In this document: positions 38,173 to 46,092 of the stretch, piece after piece | Numbering within the stretch: the stretch's first letter is position 1 | How the letters are laid out: the number at the start of each line of letters is the position of its first letter | Assembly (NCBI RefSeq): GCF_027571385.1 | Contig: NZ_CP085636.1 | Location: 4,344,001-4,408,000, forward strand | DNA length: 64,000 nucleotides | DNA from: Shewanella sp. MTB7 | GTDB taxonomy: Bacteria > Pseudomonadota > Gammaproteobacteria > Enterobacterales > Shewanellaceae | Direction: 5' to 3' | Notes under the pieces: generated by a model | What the model saw: the letters and a program-made list of their open reading frames with translations, nothing else | Database searches by the model: none | Told to the model about the DNA's origin: nothing | Translations under genes and position numbers: made by a program

Positions 38173-38358
38173 CTACATATTGTTTGAAATGGTTATGAGG
38201 TGTTGCGCTAACTCATTCTCAGTTTTAGGTAATGTTTTTAACTCGAAGGTCAATGGATCTCCGCCATTGAGCATAAACACAGAACTTTCCCCATGATCAT
38301 AGTGAAACCATTTTCCATTGATACATAGATCTGTATAGCAATTCGGTAATAACTCCAT
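38173..38358 (-). CDS. Hypothetical small protein
   Basis: A 61-residue soluble protein (MELLPNCYTDLCINGKWFHYDHGESS...). A strong ribosome binding site AAGAGGTG lies 7 nt before the ATG, which supports that it is a real gene. No family recognised. The 344 bp upstream (38359-38702) hold no other feature that I can see. Confidence 0.55.
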   Translation of the reverse strand: MELLPNCYTDLCINGKWFHYDHGESSVFMLNGGDPLTFELKTLPKTENELAQHLITISNNM

Positions 38359-38702
38359 AGGGACACCTCTTAATGTGTTACGACATTTTGCTGTCGTCAG
38401 TTCATCATTATTAGCAACAGAAAATGCGATTTTACATCTCCTTTATAAAACCTTATAAAGCCAAGAGGTGTGTTGATCTATATCAAATACAAATACAATA
38501 GATGTAAAAAATCATACAACGAGTAACGTAAAAAACTAATTAATCGAACATTAAGATAAATATTCAGTATTATATTTCAATGATGAACGACAGAATAATC
38601 AACAAATTGGAATTGAAAAAAGCTAACTAAGTGGAATTGGCATTGTTTGATTATATAAATTAAAATTTTTCGATCTGTGCAGCGAAAAAAGAAACTGTCT
38701 AA

Positions 38703-39233
38703 TCACATCCTGTCCGTGCGATGTAGACATTGAAACCTTGCTGCAAAAAAATGCCTATCAGCTCTGACAGGTTCCAATTGTAACTCAACAGGCTTTTTGT
38801 CAGGTAAATTCAGATGTAATACCTTCCCATGAAAATTTTGCTGAAAAGTCGAGGTATCTTTCATATACAAGGTGATCCTTGTCGATGATAAAGATAAAAT
38901 ATCTCCCAGTGAGTGATTGGTACCGTCCGTTAAGGTAACATTCTCAGGTAGCTTTACGCGCCAACTTCGTTCATTACCATTGATATCAATTACTTCAGGA
39001 GCCCCAAGATTAGGGATCATTTCACCACACTCATCAATTTCAATCTTAAGTGGGATCCAGAGTTTATAACCTTGTCCCTCTGCTAAAAGTGACAAACTTG
39101 ATTGGCGTAATATGGGCGCTAAACAGCTGGGTATCAGTGTTTGCACTTTCAGAACACAAGCGTGTTTTCGCTCTGTTTTAGCTGTTGAGAAAAGCTCCCT
39201 GAAGAGATCCACTTCATCTACTGAGAAATTCAT
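38703..39233 (-). CDS. PilZ-like domain protein
   Basis: A 176-residue protein. The C-terminal part (about residues 83-170: NGNERSWRVKLPENVTL...GDILSLSSTRITLYMKD...GKVLHLNLPDKK) has the layout of a PilZ domain, a cyclic-di-GMP receptor, although the classic RxxxR and DxSxxG motifs are not well kept. The N-terminal part contains LFSTAKTERKHACVLKVQTLIPSCL. A single gene. The PilZ call is tentative. Confidence 0.55.
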   Translation of the reverse strand: MNFSVDEVDLFRELFSTAKTERKHACVLKVQTLIPSCLAPILRQSSLSLLAEGQGYKLWIPLKIEIDECGEMIPNLGAPEVIDINGNERSWRVKLPENVTLTDGTNHSLGDILSLSSTRITLYMKDTSTFQQNFHGKVLHLNLPDKKPVELQLEPVRADRHFFAARFQCLHRTDRM

Positions 39234-39444
39234 GTCTGTTTCGATGTATTAAAATGATAAATTGATTATAAAGTATTCAAGTTTTAGCTTCAATCAGTGG
39301 TGAGTATGAAGTCTTAATCCGTTTTCAGCAGATAAAGCACACAATATAATAAGCAAAGTGAACAGTGCTGAACACTCCACCTTTCTTACTCTATCACTAA
39401 ATGTATTGAATAAAATTGATACGAATATAAGGCAATAAATAAAA

Positions 39445-39470
39445 AAGCCCATCAAAAATGGGCTTTAAAC
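39445..39470 (-). terminator. Terminator of the oadGAB operon
   Basis: AAAGCCCAT-TTTTG-ATGGGCTTT followed by a T-run on the minus strand, about 20 bp after the oadB stop. Confidence 0.88.
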
Positions 39471-39488
39471 ATAATATTTCGCTAAATG

Positions 39489-40619
39489 TTAGCCCAGTAC
39501 TGCAAGCAACACACCGGCGGCAACAGCGGAGCCCAGAACGCCAGCAACGTTGGGACCCATAGCATGCATCAACAGGAAGTTATGTTGATTAGACTCTAGA
39601 CCAACCTTGTTGACCACCCTTGCAGCCATAGGAACCGCTGAGACGCCCGCCGCACCAATCAAAGGGTTTATCTTTCCCCCTGATAGCTTACACATCAACT
39701 TAGCCATCAACACGCCTGTTGCTGTTCCTATCGCAAATGCAATAGCACCTAACAGCAGAATACCTAAGGTTTCAAGTTGTAAGAACTTGTCTGCCGAAAG
39801 CTTAGAACCCACTGCAAGACCAAGAAAGATGGTCACGATATTGATCAACTCGTTTTGAGCCGTATTCGACAACCTATCCACTACACCAGATTCACGCATC
39901 AAGTTACCGAGACAGAACATACCGACTAAAGGTGTCGCAGTAGGTAAAAACAGGATTGTTAGGCCTAGTACCATAAGTGGAAAAATGATTTTCTCTTTCT
40001 TACTAACTTCCCTTAGCTGCTCCATTTTAATCTGTCGCTCAGCTTCAGTGGTAAAGAACCTCATAATAGGTGGCTGAATAAGAGGGACCAACGCCATATA
40101 AGAGTATGCAGCTACAGCAATCGCACCGAGAAGTTCTGGAGCAAGCTTAGAAGCGAGAAAAATGGCCGTAGGGCCATCCGCACCGCCGATAATGGCAATA
40201 GCACCTGCATCTTTCATACTGAAATCAAACCCAGGAACAAAGTTTAACGCTACTGCACCGATCAAAGTGGCAAAGATACCAAATTGAGCAGCAGCCCCTA
40301 GTAATAACATTTTAGGGTTAGCGATTAAGGCTCCGAAATCAGTCATGGCTCCCACCCCCATAAATATCAGCAGTGGGAATACCCCAGTTTCAATGCCAAC
40401 ATGATAGGCGAAATAGAGTATTCCCCCCTCTTCAGTAAAGCCACCATTAGGGATATTAGCTAAAATGGCACCAAAGCCAATAGGTAAAAGCAGTAAGGGT
40501 TCAAACTTTCTAACAATCGAAAGATAAAGAAGTAAAGCCCCAACTCCCATCATTAATAGTTGGCCACCGGTAAAATTAGCGATTCCCGACTCAGACCAAA
40601 ATGCAATTAATCCTTCCAT
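39489..40619 (-). CDS. oadB: Oxaloacetate decarboxylase beta subunit (Na+ pump)
   Basis: A 376-residue polytopic membrane protein. Signatures: [58 protein letters not shown] and [31 protein letters not shown]. It decarboxylates carboxybiotin and exports Na+. Third gene of the oadG-oadA-oadB operon, 8 bp after oadA, followed by a terminator. Confidence 0.95.
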   Translation of the reverse strand: MEGLIAFWSESGIANFTGGQLLMMGVGALLLYLSIVRKFEPLLLLPIGFGAILANIPNGGFTEEGGILYFAYHVGIETGVFPLLIFMGVGAMTDFGALIANPKMLLLGAAAQFGIFATLIGAVALNFVPGFDFSMKDAGAIAIIGGADGPTAIFLASKLAPELLGAIAVAAYSYMALVPLIQPPIMRFFTTEAERQIKMEQLREVSKKEKIIFPLMVLGLTILFLPTATPLVGMFCLGNLMRESGVVDRLSNTAQNELINIVTIFLGLAVGSKLSADKFLQLETLGILLLGAIAFAIGTATGVLMAKLMCKLSGGKINPLIGAAGVSAVPMAARVVNKVGLESNQHNFLLMHAMGPNVAGVLGSAVAAGVLLAVLG

Positions 40620-40627
40620 CTGAGCTC

Positions 40628-42424
40628 CTATGCCAAACCTAATAATTGATGACCAACGGAGACAGAGTCACCCTCTTTAACCCAGATTTTGCTAATAACA
40701 CCATCAGCTTCAGCGCGAATTTCAGTTTCCATCTTCATCGCTTCTAATATGATAACCACATCACCTTCACTAACAACATCACCGGCAGAGACATTAACCT
40801 TGAAAATATTCCCAGAAAGAGGGGCTTTCATCTCTAATTTGATAACACTGTCTTGGGTCGTTGCAACTTGAGGCGTAGCTGGAGTAAAAGGCACAACATT
40901 TTCAACAGAATTGATTTGACTGATATCCCCTCCAGGGGACACTTCCACAACAAAGCTCTGACCTTGCACATTAACAGTATAAGTTTCAGGACCTCTGTGC
41001 TGTGGGGCAGTACTTTCAACTTCGACCTTAGCTGCAATCTCTGGCTTAGGTTCAAATGCATCAGGATTATTCCTATTTTTAATAAACTTCAAGCCAATTT
41101 GCGGAAACAATGCATAAGTAAGTACATCATCAGACAACTCAGGAGCCAGATCTAATCCCTCTTGTGCAGCCTTCTCTTTAAGTTCTTGGGTCAATTTTTC
41201 AAATTCAGGTGAAAGCAGATCGGCAGGACGGCAAGTAATCGCTTGTCCGCCATTGAGTACTTTAGCTTGCAACTCTTGATTAACTGGCGCTGGTGTCGCA
41301 CCATATTCGCCTTTTAATACGCCTTCAGTCTCTTTTGTCAGAGATTTGTACCGCTCCCCCGTCAGTACATTAATAACTGATTGTGTACCGACAATTTGTG
41401 ATGTAGGAGTCACTAGAGGGAGGAAACCAAGCTCCTCACGAACCCTTGGGATCTCCTCAAGCACTAGGTCTAATTTGTCAGCGGCACCCTGCTCTTTTAA
41501 CTGAATCTCCAAGTTGGTTAGCATTCCACCCGGCACTTGAGCACGTAAAATACGAGAATCAATTCCCTTAAGTTTACCTTCAAATTGAGCATATTTTTCA
41601 CGTATATCCCTAAAGTAGGCAGCAATCTCTTCGAGCAGCGCCATATCATAACCCGTAGCTCTGTCTGTACCTTCAACCATGGCAACCAGAGTCTCTGTCG
41701 CACTGTGACCATAGGTTTGGCTCATTGATGAAATAGCGGTATCGAGCACATCGATTCCAGCCTCAATGGCCTTCAGATACGTGGCAGTACTTAACCCTGT
41801 GGTCGCATGACAATGCATAGAGACCATTAAGTCTGTTTGAGACTTAATCTGACTGATCATGTCAAATGCATCAAACGGCTTAAGTAGACCTGCCATATCC
41901 TTAATACATATTGAATGGCAACCCATATCTTCGAGTCGCTTGGCCATATCAACCCAAGTATTTAAGTTATGCACCGGGCTGGTTGTATAAGAGATGGTTC
42001 CCTGAGCATGACCGCCCACCTCAACCACGGATCTCACCGCAGTTTCCAAATTGCGCACATCATTCATTGCATCGAAGATACGGAACACATCAACACCATT
42101 GATGTGAGCACGCTCAACAAACTTCTGAACAAGATCATCAGCGTAATGGCGGTAACCTAACAGGTTTTGTCCACGTAAAAGCATTTGCTGCGGAGTATTA
42201 GGCATCACTTTTTTCAGTTCGCGAATACGTTCCCACGGATCTTCGCCTAAATAACGAATACATGAGTCAAATGTCGCTCCTCCCCATGATTCCAAAGACC
42301 AGAAGCCAACTTTGTCCAATAGTGGCGCAATAGGCAGCATATCTTCGGTTCGAAGACGTGTAGCAAGAATGGATTGATGTGCATCTCTTAGGACGACGTC
42401 GGTTAACGCAAGTGGCTTACTCAT
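40628..42424 (-). CDS. oadA: Oxaloacetate decarboxylase alpha subunit (biotin-carrying)
   Basis: A 598-residue protein with an N-terminal carboxyltransferase ([22 protein letters not shown], metal-site region [11 protein letters not shown]), a conserved middle domain, an Ala/Pro/Gln-rich linker (about residues 470-520) and a C-terminal biotinyl domain with the biotin Lys in [10 protein letters not shown]. It transfers the carboxyl group of oxaloacetate to biotin. Second gene of the oad operon. Confidence 0.96.
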   Translation of the reverse strand: MSKPLALTDVVLRDAHQSILATRLRTEDMLPIAPLLDKVGFWSLESWGGATFDSCIRYLGEDPWERIRELKKVMPNTPQQMLLRGQNLLGYRHYADDLVQKFVERAHINGVDVFRIFDAMNDVRNLETAVRSVVEVGGHAQGTISYTTSPVHNLNTWVDMAKRLEDMGCHSICIKDMAGLLKPFDAFDMISQIKSQTDLMVSMHCHATTGLSTATYLKAIEAGIDVLDTAISSMSQTYGHSATETLVAMVEGTDRATGYDMALLEEIAAYFRDIREKYAQFEGKLKGIDSRILRAQVPGGMLTNLEIQLKEQGAADKLDLVLEEIPRVREELGFLPLVTPTSQIVGTQSVINVLTGERYKSLTKETEGVLKGEYGATPAPVNQELQAKVLNGGQAITCRPADLLSPEFEKLTQELKEKAAQEGLDLAPELSDDVLTYALFPQIGLKFIKNRNNPDAFEPKPEIAAKVEVESTAPQHRGPETYTVNVQGQSFVVEVSPGGDISQINSVENVVPFTPATPQVATTQDSVIKLEMKAPLSGNIFKVNVSAGDVVSEGDVVIILEAMKMETEIRAEADGVISKIWVKEGDSVSVGHQLLGLA

Positions 42425-42448
42425 AGAAAATCCTTACTACTATTATTA

Positions 42449-42736
42449 TTATGCTTTAGCGCGATATTGCTCAATGGCAACGGTGATAACAGCAACCATT
42501 TTGGGATCTACTCCCTGACTTTGAATGCCCACTCCGGTTTTTACAGACTTGTCAGCTGTTACTGGCAAAGGAGCAAATTTCCACGCTACCAATTTAATGC
42601 CTAAAATCAGTATTGTGAGAAAGACGAACACCAATGTCATACCCAACAGCATGATGCCAAACGATTCAACAATTTGTTCAGATATCGACTCCATACCATC
42701 CTCTTCATTCTTTGATCTATATAACCTAGGGGACAC
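42449..42736 (-). CDS. oadG: Oxaloacetate decarboxylase gamma subunit
   Basis: A 95-residue small subunit with one TM segment (ESFGIMLLGMTLVFVFLTILILGIKLVAW) and a polar tail ending in the conserved VAVITVAIEQYRAKA. It anchors the alpha subunit to the membrane beta subunit. First gene of the operon, 24 bp before oadA. The start is probably the Met of MESISEQIVES (42694) rather than 42736. Confidence 0.85.
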   Translation of the reverse strand: MSPRLYRSKNEEDGMESISEQIVESFGIMLLGMTLVFVFLTILILGIKLVAWKFAPLPVTADKSVKTGVGIQSQGVDPKMVAVITVAIEQYRAKA

Positions 42737-43287
42737 AACACCTAGAAAGTAACTTTTTATTCACTATTGAGATTAATGCAAGTCACCTTAACGGTGACGC
42801 TTACAATCTACAGAACTGAGGTAGAGACCAGTCAATTAGAAAACAATAACTAATCTATAACAAAATAGTGAGTGAGTTGTAAATTGGTCATACCAAATAA
42901 ATCAAGATCAAAGCTAGATGACTGGGTAATTAATAATTTTTTAATCATTTTACTGAGGAACCATCAATAACCTAGCCATATCAATCGACTTATACATAAA
43001 AAGTTGTAGTAGCAGAAAGCAGAGGTTTCAACATAGGGAGTAAAGATAAGAGTGGTTGAAATTTTATGCAGTTTAGGCAAATAAACGCCATACGTTTAAC
43101 GCTAACATTGAGCTTGAAATTGAAGGGTTAAAATTGAGCTCCTGTGTAGAAGAAAAGAAAATAGTGCAACGAGTACAAACTATAAAGAGAACTCAGACAA
43201 CGCAAACAGGTATGAATCTTCAACAAGCCCCTAGCTAGAGCATCTATAACGACGAAACCGAGCTTTGGTGACGATAACCTCACACTT

Positions 43288-43510
43288 GGCATCCGATGGT
43301 GCTTGGCATAGCTTATATGGATACGAGAGCCTAGACACAAAGTCGAATATAAGCCTTCCATGATGACTCGGCATAACTTAGATCTCGAGATTCCAGACAC
43401 AAAACTAAATTTATACCATCCATGGTAATTTGGCATAAGTGTTCTGACCTCCAGGGATGGAGGAAATGCCAATCAATGTCAGGAACATTTGTGGCCAGAC
43501 ACAAAAAAGC
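43288..43510 (-). repeat. Degenerate tandem repeats downstream of the tRNA operon
   Basis: GGCATA recurs at 43305, 43370 and 43432 (periods 65 and 62 bp), each followed by AGACACAAA and by a diverged CCATG(G)-containing segment. A hairpin CCTCCA-GGGA-TGGAGG lies at 43448-43463. An ORF of 114 codons (43128-43472) runs through the repeats but has no ribosome binding site and repeats itself; I regard it as not a gene. The remainder of 42737-43287 holds nothing I can identify. Confidence 0.6.
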
Positions 43511-43533
43511 CCATTGATTTCTCAATGGGCTTG
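43503..43533 (-). terminator. Terminator at the 3' end of the tRNA cluster
   Basis: Minus strand: AAGCCCATTGA-GAAA-TCAATGGGCTT followed by TTTT, just after the last tRNA-Ser. Confidence 0.9.
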
Positions 43534-43538
43534 ATTGA

Positions 43539-43630
43539 TGGCGGAGAGGGAGGGATTCGAACCCTCGATGGGATTTAAAGCCCATACTCCCTTAGCAGGG
43601 GAGCGCCTTCGGCCACTCGGCCACCTCTCC
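43539..43630 (-). tRNA. tRNA-Ser (GCU)
   Basis: 92 nt with encoded CCA, acceptor GGAGAGG/CCTCTCC, anticodon GCT in CTCCCCT-GCT-AAGGGAG, and a class II long variable arm (TATGGGCTTTAAATCCCAT). Copy 1 of 3. Identical to the copy at 44293 with its flanks. Confidence 0.97.
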
Positions 43631-43659
43631 TAAACTTCTATTATTCATGAAAATAATAA

Positions 43660-43736
43660 TGGTGCGCGTGGAAGGAGTCGAACCTCCGACCGCCTGGTTC
43701 GTAGCCAGGTACTCTATCCAGCTGAGCTACACGCGC
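43660..43736 (-). tRNA. tRNA-Arg (ACG), acceptor type GCGCGTG
   Basis: 77 nt with encoded CCA, acceptor GCGCGTG/CACGCGC, anticodon ACG in CCTGG-CTACGAA-CCAGG. Copy of the 44414 gene. Confidence 0.97.
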
Positions 43737-43806
43737 AAATATCAGTTTATCCTTCTTGTAAAAGAAGGATTATTCCCAGTTAAACAACTAACTCGAAATA
43801 TAAATA

Positions 43807-43883
43807 TGGTGCGGATGGGAGGAGTCGAACCTCCGACCGCCTGGTTCGTAGCCAGGTACTCTATCCAGCTGAGCTACATCCGC
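43807..43883 (-). tRNA. tRNA-Arg (ACG), acceptor type GCGGATG
   Basis: 77 nt with CCA, acceptor GCGGATG/CATCCGC, anticodon ACG. Part of the duplicated block with the 44561 gene. Confidence 0.97.
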
Positions 43884-43952
43884 ACAAACTATTTCAACTT
43901 TCACCTAAAGCTAAAAACTCAAAGTTGCCCTTGATACTTATCGCTTTAAATA

Positions 43953-44029
43953 TGGTGCGCGTGGAAGGAGTCGAACCTCCGACCGCCTGGTTCGTAGCCA
44001 GGTACTCTATCCAGCTGAGCTACACGCGC
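43953..44029 (-). tRNA. tRNA-Arg (ACG), acceptor type GCGCGTG
   Basis: 77 nt with CCA, anticodon ACG. It has the GCGCGTG acceptor variant and unique flanks. Confidence 0.97.
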
Positions 44030-44110
44030 AAATCTTAATTATAGTAACAAAACTATATTGACTTAATACCGATATAGTTACCAGCATAAAACCTTTCACC
44101 TTTATCAGTA

Positions 44111-44187
44111 TGGTGCGGATGGGAGGAGTCGAACCTCCGACCGCCTGGTTCGTAGCCAGGTACTCTATCCAGCTGAGCTACATCCGC
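44111..44187 (-). tRNA. tRNA-Arg (ACG), acceptor type GCGGATG
   Basis: 77 nt with CCA, anticodon ACG. First tRNA after the internal terminator at 44252-44280. Confidence 0.97.
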
Positions 44188-44251
44188 ATCGGTTACTGAC
44201 AACATCTAGTCTATTGACTCTAAAGAGTCTACTTAGTCTTTCGACCTAAGG

Positions 44252-44280
44252 CGACAAAAAAACCCGTTGACAATATCAAC
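44252..44280 (-). terminator. Internal terminator within the tRNA cluster
   Basis: Minus strand: AAGCCCGTTGA-TATTG-TCAACGGGTT then TTTTTT. It splits the array into an upstream set of 8 tRNAs and a downstream set of 5. It ends where the 360-bp duplicated block ends, so it may be the parent-side copy of the terminator at 43503. Confidence 0.85.
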
Positions 44281-44292
44281 GGGCTTGATTGA

Positions 44293-44384
44293 TGGCGGAG
44301 AGGGAGGGATTCGAACCCTCGATGGGATTTAAAGCCCATACTCCCTTAGCAGGGGAGCGCCTTCGGCCACTCGGCCACCTCTCC
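44293..44384 (-). tRNA. tRNA-Ser (GCU)
   Basis: 92 nt with CCA, anticodon GCT, long variable arm. Second copy, in the 360-bp duplicated block. Confidence 0.97.
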
Positions 44385-44413
44385 TAAACTTCTATTATTC
44401 ATGAAAATAATAA

Positions 44414-44490
44414 TGGTGCGCGTGGAAGGAGTCGAACCTCCGACCGCCTGGTTCGTAGCCAGGTACTCTATCCAGCTGAGCTACACGCGC
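44414..44490 (-). tRNA. tRNA-Arg (ACG), acceptor type GCGCGTG
   Basis: 77 nt with CCA, anticodon ACG. Identical, flanks included, to the gene at 43660. Confidence 0.97.
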
Positions 44491-44560
44491 AAATATCAGT
44501 TTATCCTTCTTGTAAAAGAAGGATTATTCCCAGTTAAACAACTAACTCGAAATATAAATA

Positions 44561-44637
44561 TGGTGCGGATGGGAGGAGTCGAACCTCCGACCGCCTGGTT
44601 CGTAGCCAGGTACTCTATCCAGCTGAGCTACATCCGC
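44561..44637 (-). tRNA. tRNA-Arg (ACG), acceptor type GCGGATG
   Basis: 77 nt with CCA, anticodon ACG. Shares its 3' flank with the gene at 43807 and its 5' spacer with the tandem copies at 44674-44976. Confidence 0.97.
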
Positions 44638-44673
44638 ACATATAAAACATTACACTTACTTTTTACTATTGAA

Positions 44674-44750
44674 TGGTGCGGATGGGAGGAGTCGAACCTC
44701 CGACCGCCTGGTTCGTAGCCAGGTACTCTATCCAGCTGAGCTACATCCGC
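44674..44750 (-). tRNA. tRNA-Arg (ACG), acceptor type GCGGATG
   Basis: 77 nt with CCA, anticodon ACG. First of three exact 113-bp tandem units (36-bp spacer plus tRNA). Confidence 0.97.
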
Positions 44751-44786
44751 ACATATAAAACATTACACTTACTTTTTACTATTGAA

Positions 44787-44863
44787 TGGTGCGGATGGGA
44801 GGAGTCGAACCTCCGACCGCCTGGTTCGTAGCCAGGTACTCTATCCAGCTGAGCTACATCCGC
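44787..44863 (-). tRNA. tRNA-Arg (ACG), acceptor type GCGGATG
   Basis: 77 nt with CCA, anticodon ACG. Second 113-bp tandem unit. Confidence 0.97.
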
Positions 44864-44899
44864 ACATATAAAACATTACACTTACTTTTTACTATTGAA

Positions 44900-44976
44900 T
44901 GGTGCGGATGGGAGGAGTCGAACCTCCGACCGCCTGGTTCGTAGCCAGGTACTCTATCCAGCTGAGCTACATCCGC
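44900..44976 (-). tRNA. tRNA-Arg (ACG), acceptor type GCGGATG
   Basis: 77 nt with CCA, anticodon ACG. Third 113-bp tandem unit. Confidence 0.97.
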
Positions 44977-45010
44977 AACGCCTTTCAATATATCCCGTCA
45001 TCTTACAAAA

Positions 45011-45087
45011 TGGTGCGGATGGGAGGAGTCGAACCTCCGACCGCCTGGTTCGTAGCCAGGTACTCTATCCAGCTGAGCTACATCCGC
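45011..45087 (-). tRNA. tRNA-Arg (ACG), acceptor type GCGGATG
   Basis: 77 nt with CCA, anticodon ACG. Second gene of the cluster in transcription order. Confidence 0.97.
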
Positions 45088-45106
45088 AACGTATTTGCAA
45101 GTAAGA

Positions 45107-45200
<94 letters not shown>

Positions 45201-45207
45201 GTTTCTT

Positions 45208-45242
45208 GGCGCACATATTACTGTTTGAAGAAAATAAGTCAA
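45208..45242 (-). promoter_or_regulatory. Promoter of the tRNA cluster
   Basis: Minus strand: -35 TTGACT (45237-45242), 16-bp spacer, -10 TAATAT (45215-45220), then a GC-rich discriminator (GCGCC, 45208-45212), as expected for a stringently controlled stable-RNA promoter. Confidence 0.6.
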
Positions 45243-45370
45243 ACCATTTCTTATAAAGGATTTCTGTTTGGAGTGTTTTTAAACAGATCAAACAAATAAT
45301 GCACGTCTTCAGTATATAAGGAGATTCTTTTACCGGAAAAACCAATGAAACCCACTTAATTATTTTTATT

Positions 45371-45405
45371 CAAAAAACAAAAAAGCCAGTTAATAAACTG
45401 GCTTC
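45371..45405 (-). terminator. Terminator of csrA
   Basis: AAGCCAGTT-TATT-AACTGGCTT followed by TTTTTG on the minus strand. Confidence 0.88.
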
Positions 45406-45437
45406 TCTATAAATTAGTTTTCAAAGACTGGATAAGA

Positions 45438-45635
45438 CTAAAAGTTGCCGCCTTCAGAAGAGTTCCCGGCTTTTTCAGACTGGATACGCTGGTAGATCTC
45501 TTCACGATGCACTGACACTTCTTTAGGTGCATTGACACCAATACGCACTTGATTCCCCTTAACACCTAAAACAGTGACAGTTACTTCATCACCAATCATC
45601 AGTGTTTCACCAACACGACGAGTCAATATCAGCAT
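45438..45635 (-). CDS. csrA: Carbon storage regulator CsrA
   Basis: A 65-residue CsrA, which binds GGA motifs in mRNA leaders and controls translation and stability. The full core is present: [40 protein letters not shown] (RNA contacts at Arg6-7 and the Arg in [10 protein letters not shown]). AAAGGAG precedes the ATG. It lies between alaS and tRNA-Ser as in other gammaproteobacteria. Its likely antagonist RNA is at 1-370. A TATAAT on the minus strand at 45694-45699 could be its -10; the rest of the gap to alaS holds only the alaS terminator. Confidence 0.97.
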
Positions 45636-46042
45636 TCGCTTACTCCTTTAGTTCTAAATTCTGCTTTATACGGCACTAATCCGTTATATGCTTATTATAA
45701 GGTTAGCTTAGTACAAATTAAAAGTACTCAAGCTCAAAACCATCATTTAATACCGCTTCTCTAACTATAAACCGCGATATGAGCCTACTGCACTCGCCTT
45801 ATCTCAAAATGAGTTGAGCAGTAGATAATATTACAATCTACAACTGTCATTAACCTAGCATTAAAAGTTACAAACCCCAAGACCAGAACCAATTTCGCGG
45901 CAGATTAAAGCGATAAATATATAGCGACAACAATAAAACTCCGAAAATCAACATGAATAAAACATAAGCATCCGATTAAATCGGCAGTACAAGCATATTT
46001 AACTCAGGTGTTCTTATTGATTGTAATTGAGACCTATGCCAC

Positions 46043-46075
46043 AAAAAAGCGCCTTAGTTAACTAAGACGCTTTTA
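46043..46075 (-). terminator. Terminator of alaS
   Basis: GCGTCTTAGTTAACTAAGGCGC is a long hairpin on the minus strand followed by a T-run. Confidence 0.85.
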
Positions 46076-46092
46076 ATATTACATGCTACCCC

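Larger units (their letters stand above)
44281..44640. repeat. 360-bp direct repeat of 43527-43886
   Basis: The Ser-Arg-Arg block including spacers is identical to 43527-43886 with a constant offset of 754 bp. The spacers are as conserved as the tRNAs, which indicates a recent duplication or gene conversion. Confidence 0.93.
44638..44976. repeat. Three exact 113-bp tandem repeats in the tRNA array
   Basis: The spacer ACATATAAAACATTACACTT... (36 bp) plus a tRNA-Arg gene is repeated at 44638-44750, 44751-44863 and 44864-44976 with no difference seen. Confidence 0.95.

Noticed and set aside
40853..41155. 100-codon plus-strand ORF inside oadA
   Set aside because: It is an antisense shadow of a well-supported gene.
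43128..43472. 114-codon ORF on the minus strand
   Set aside because: It runs through degenerate tandem repeats, its translation repeats itself, and no ribosome binding site is present; treated as repeats.
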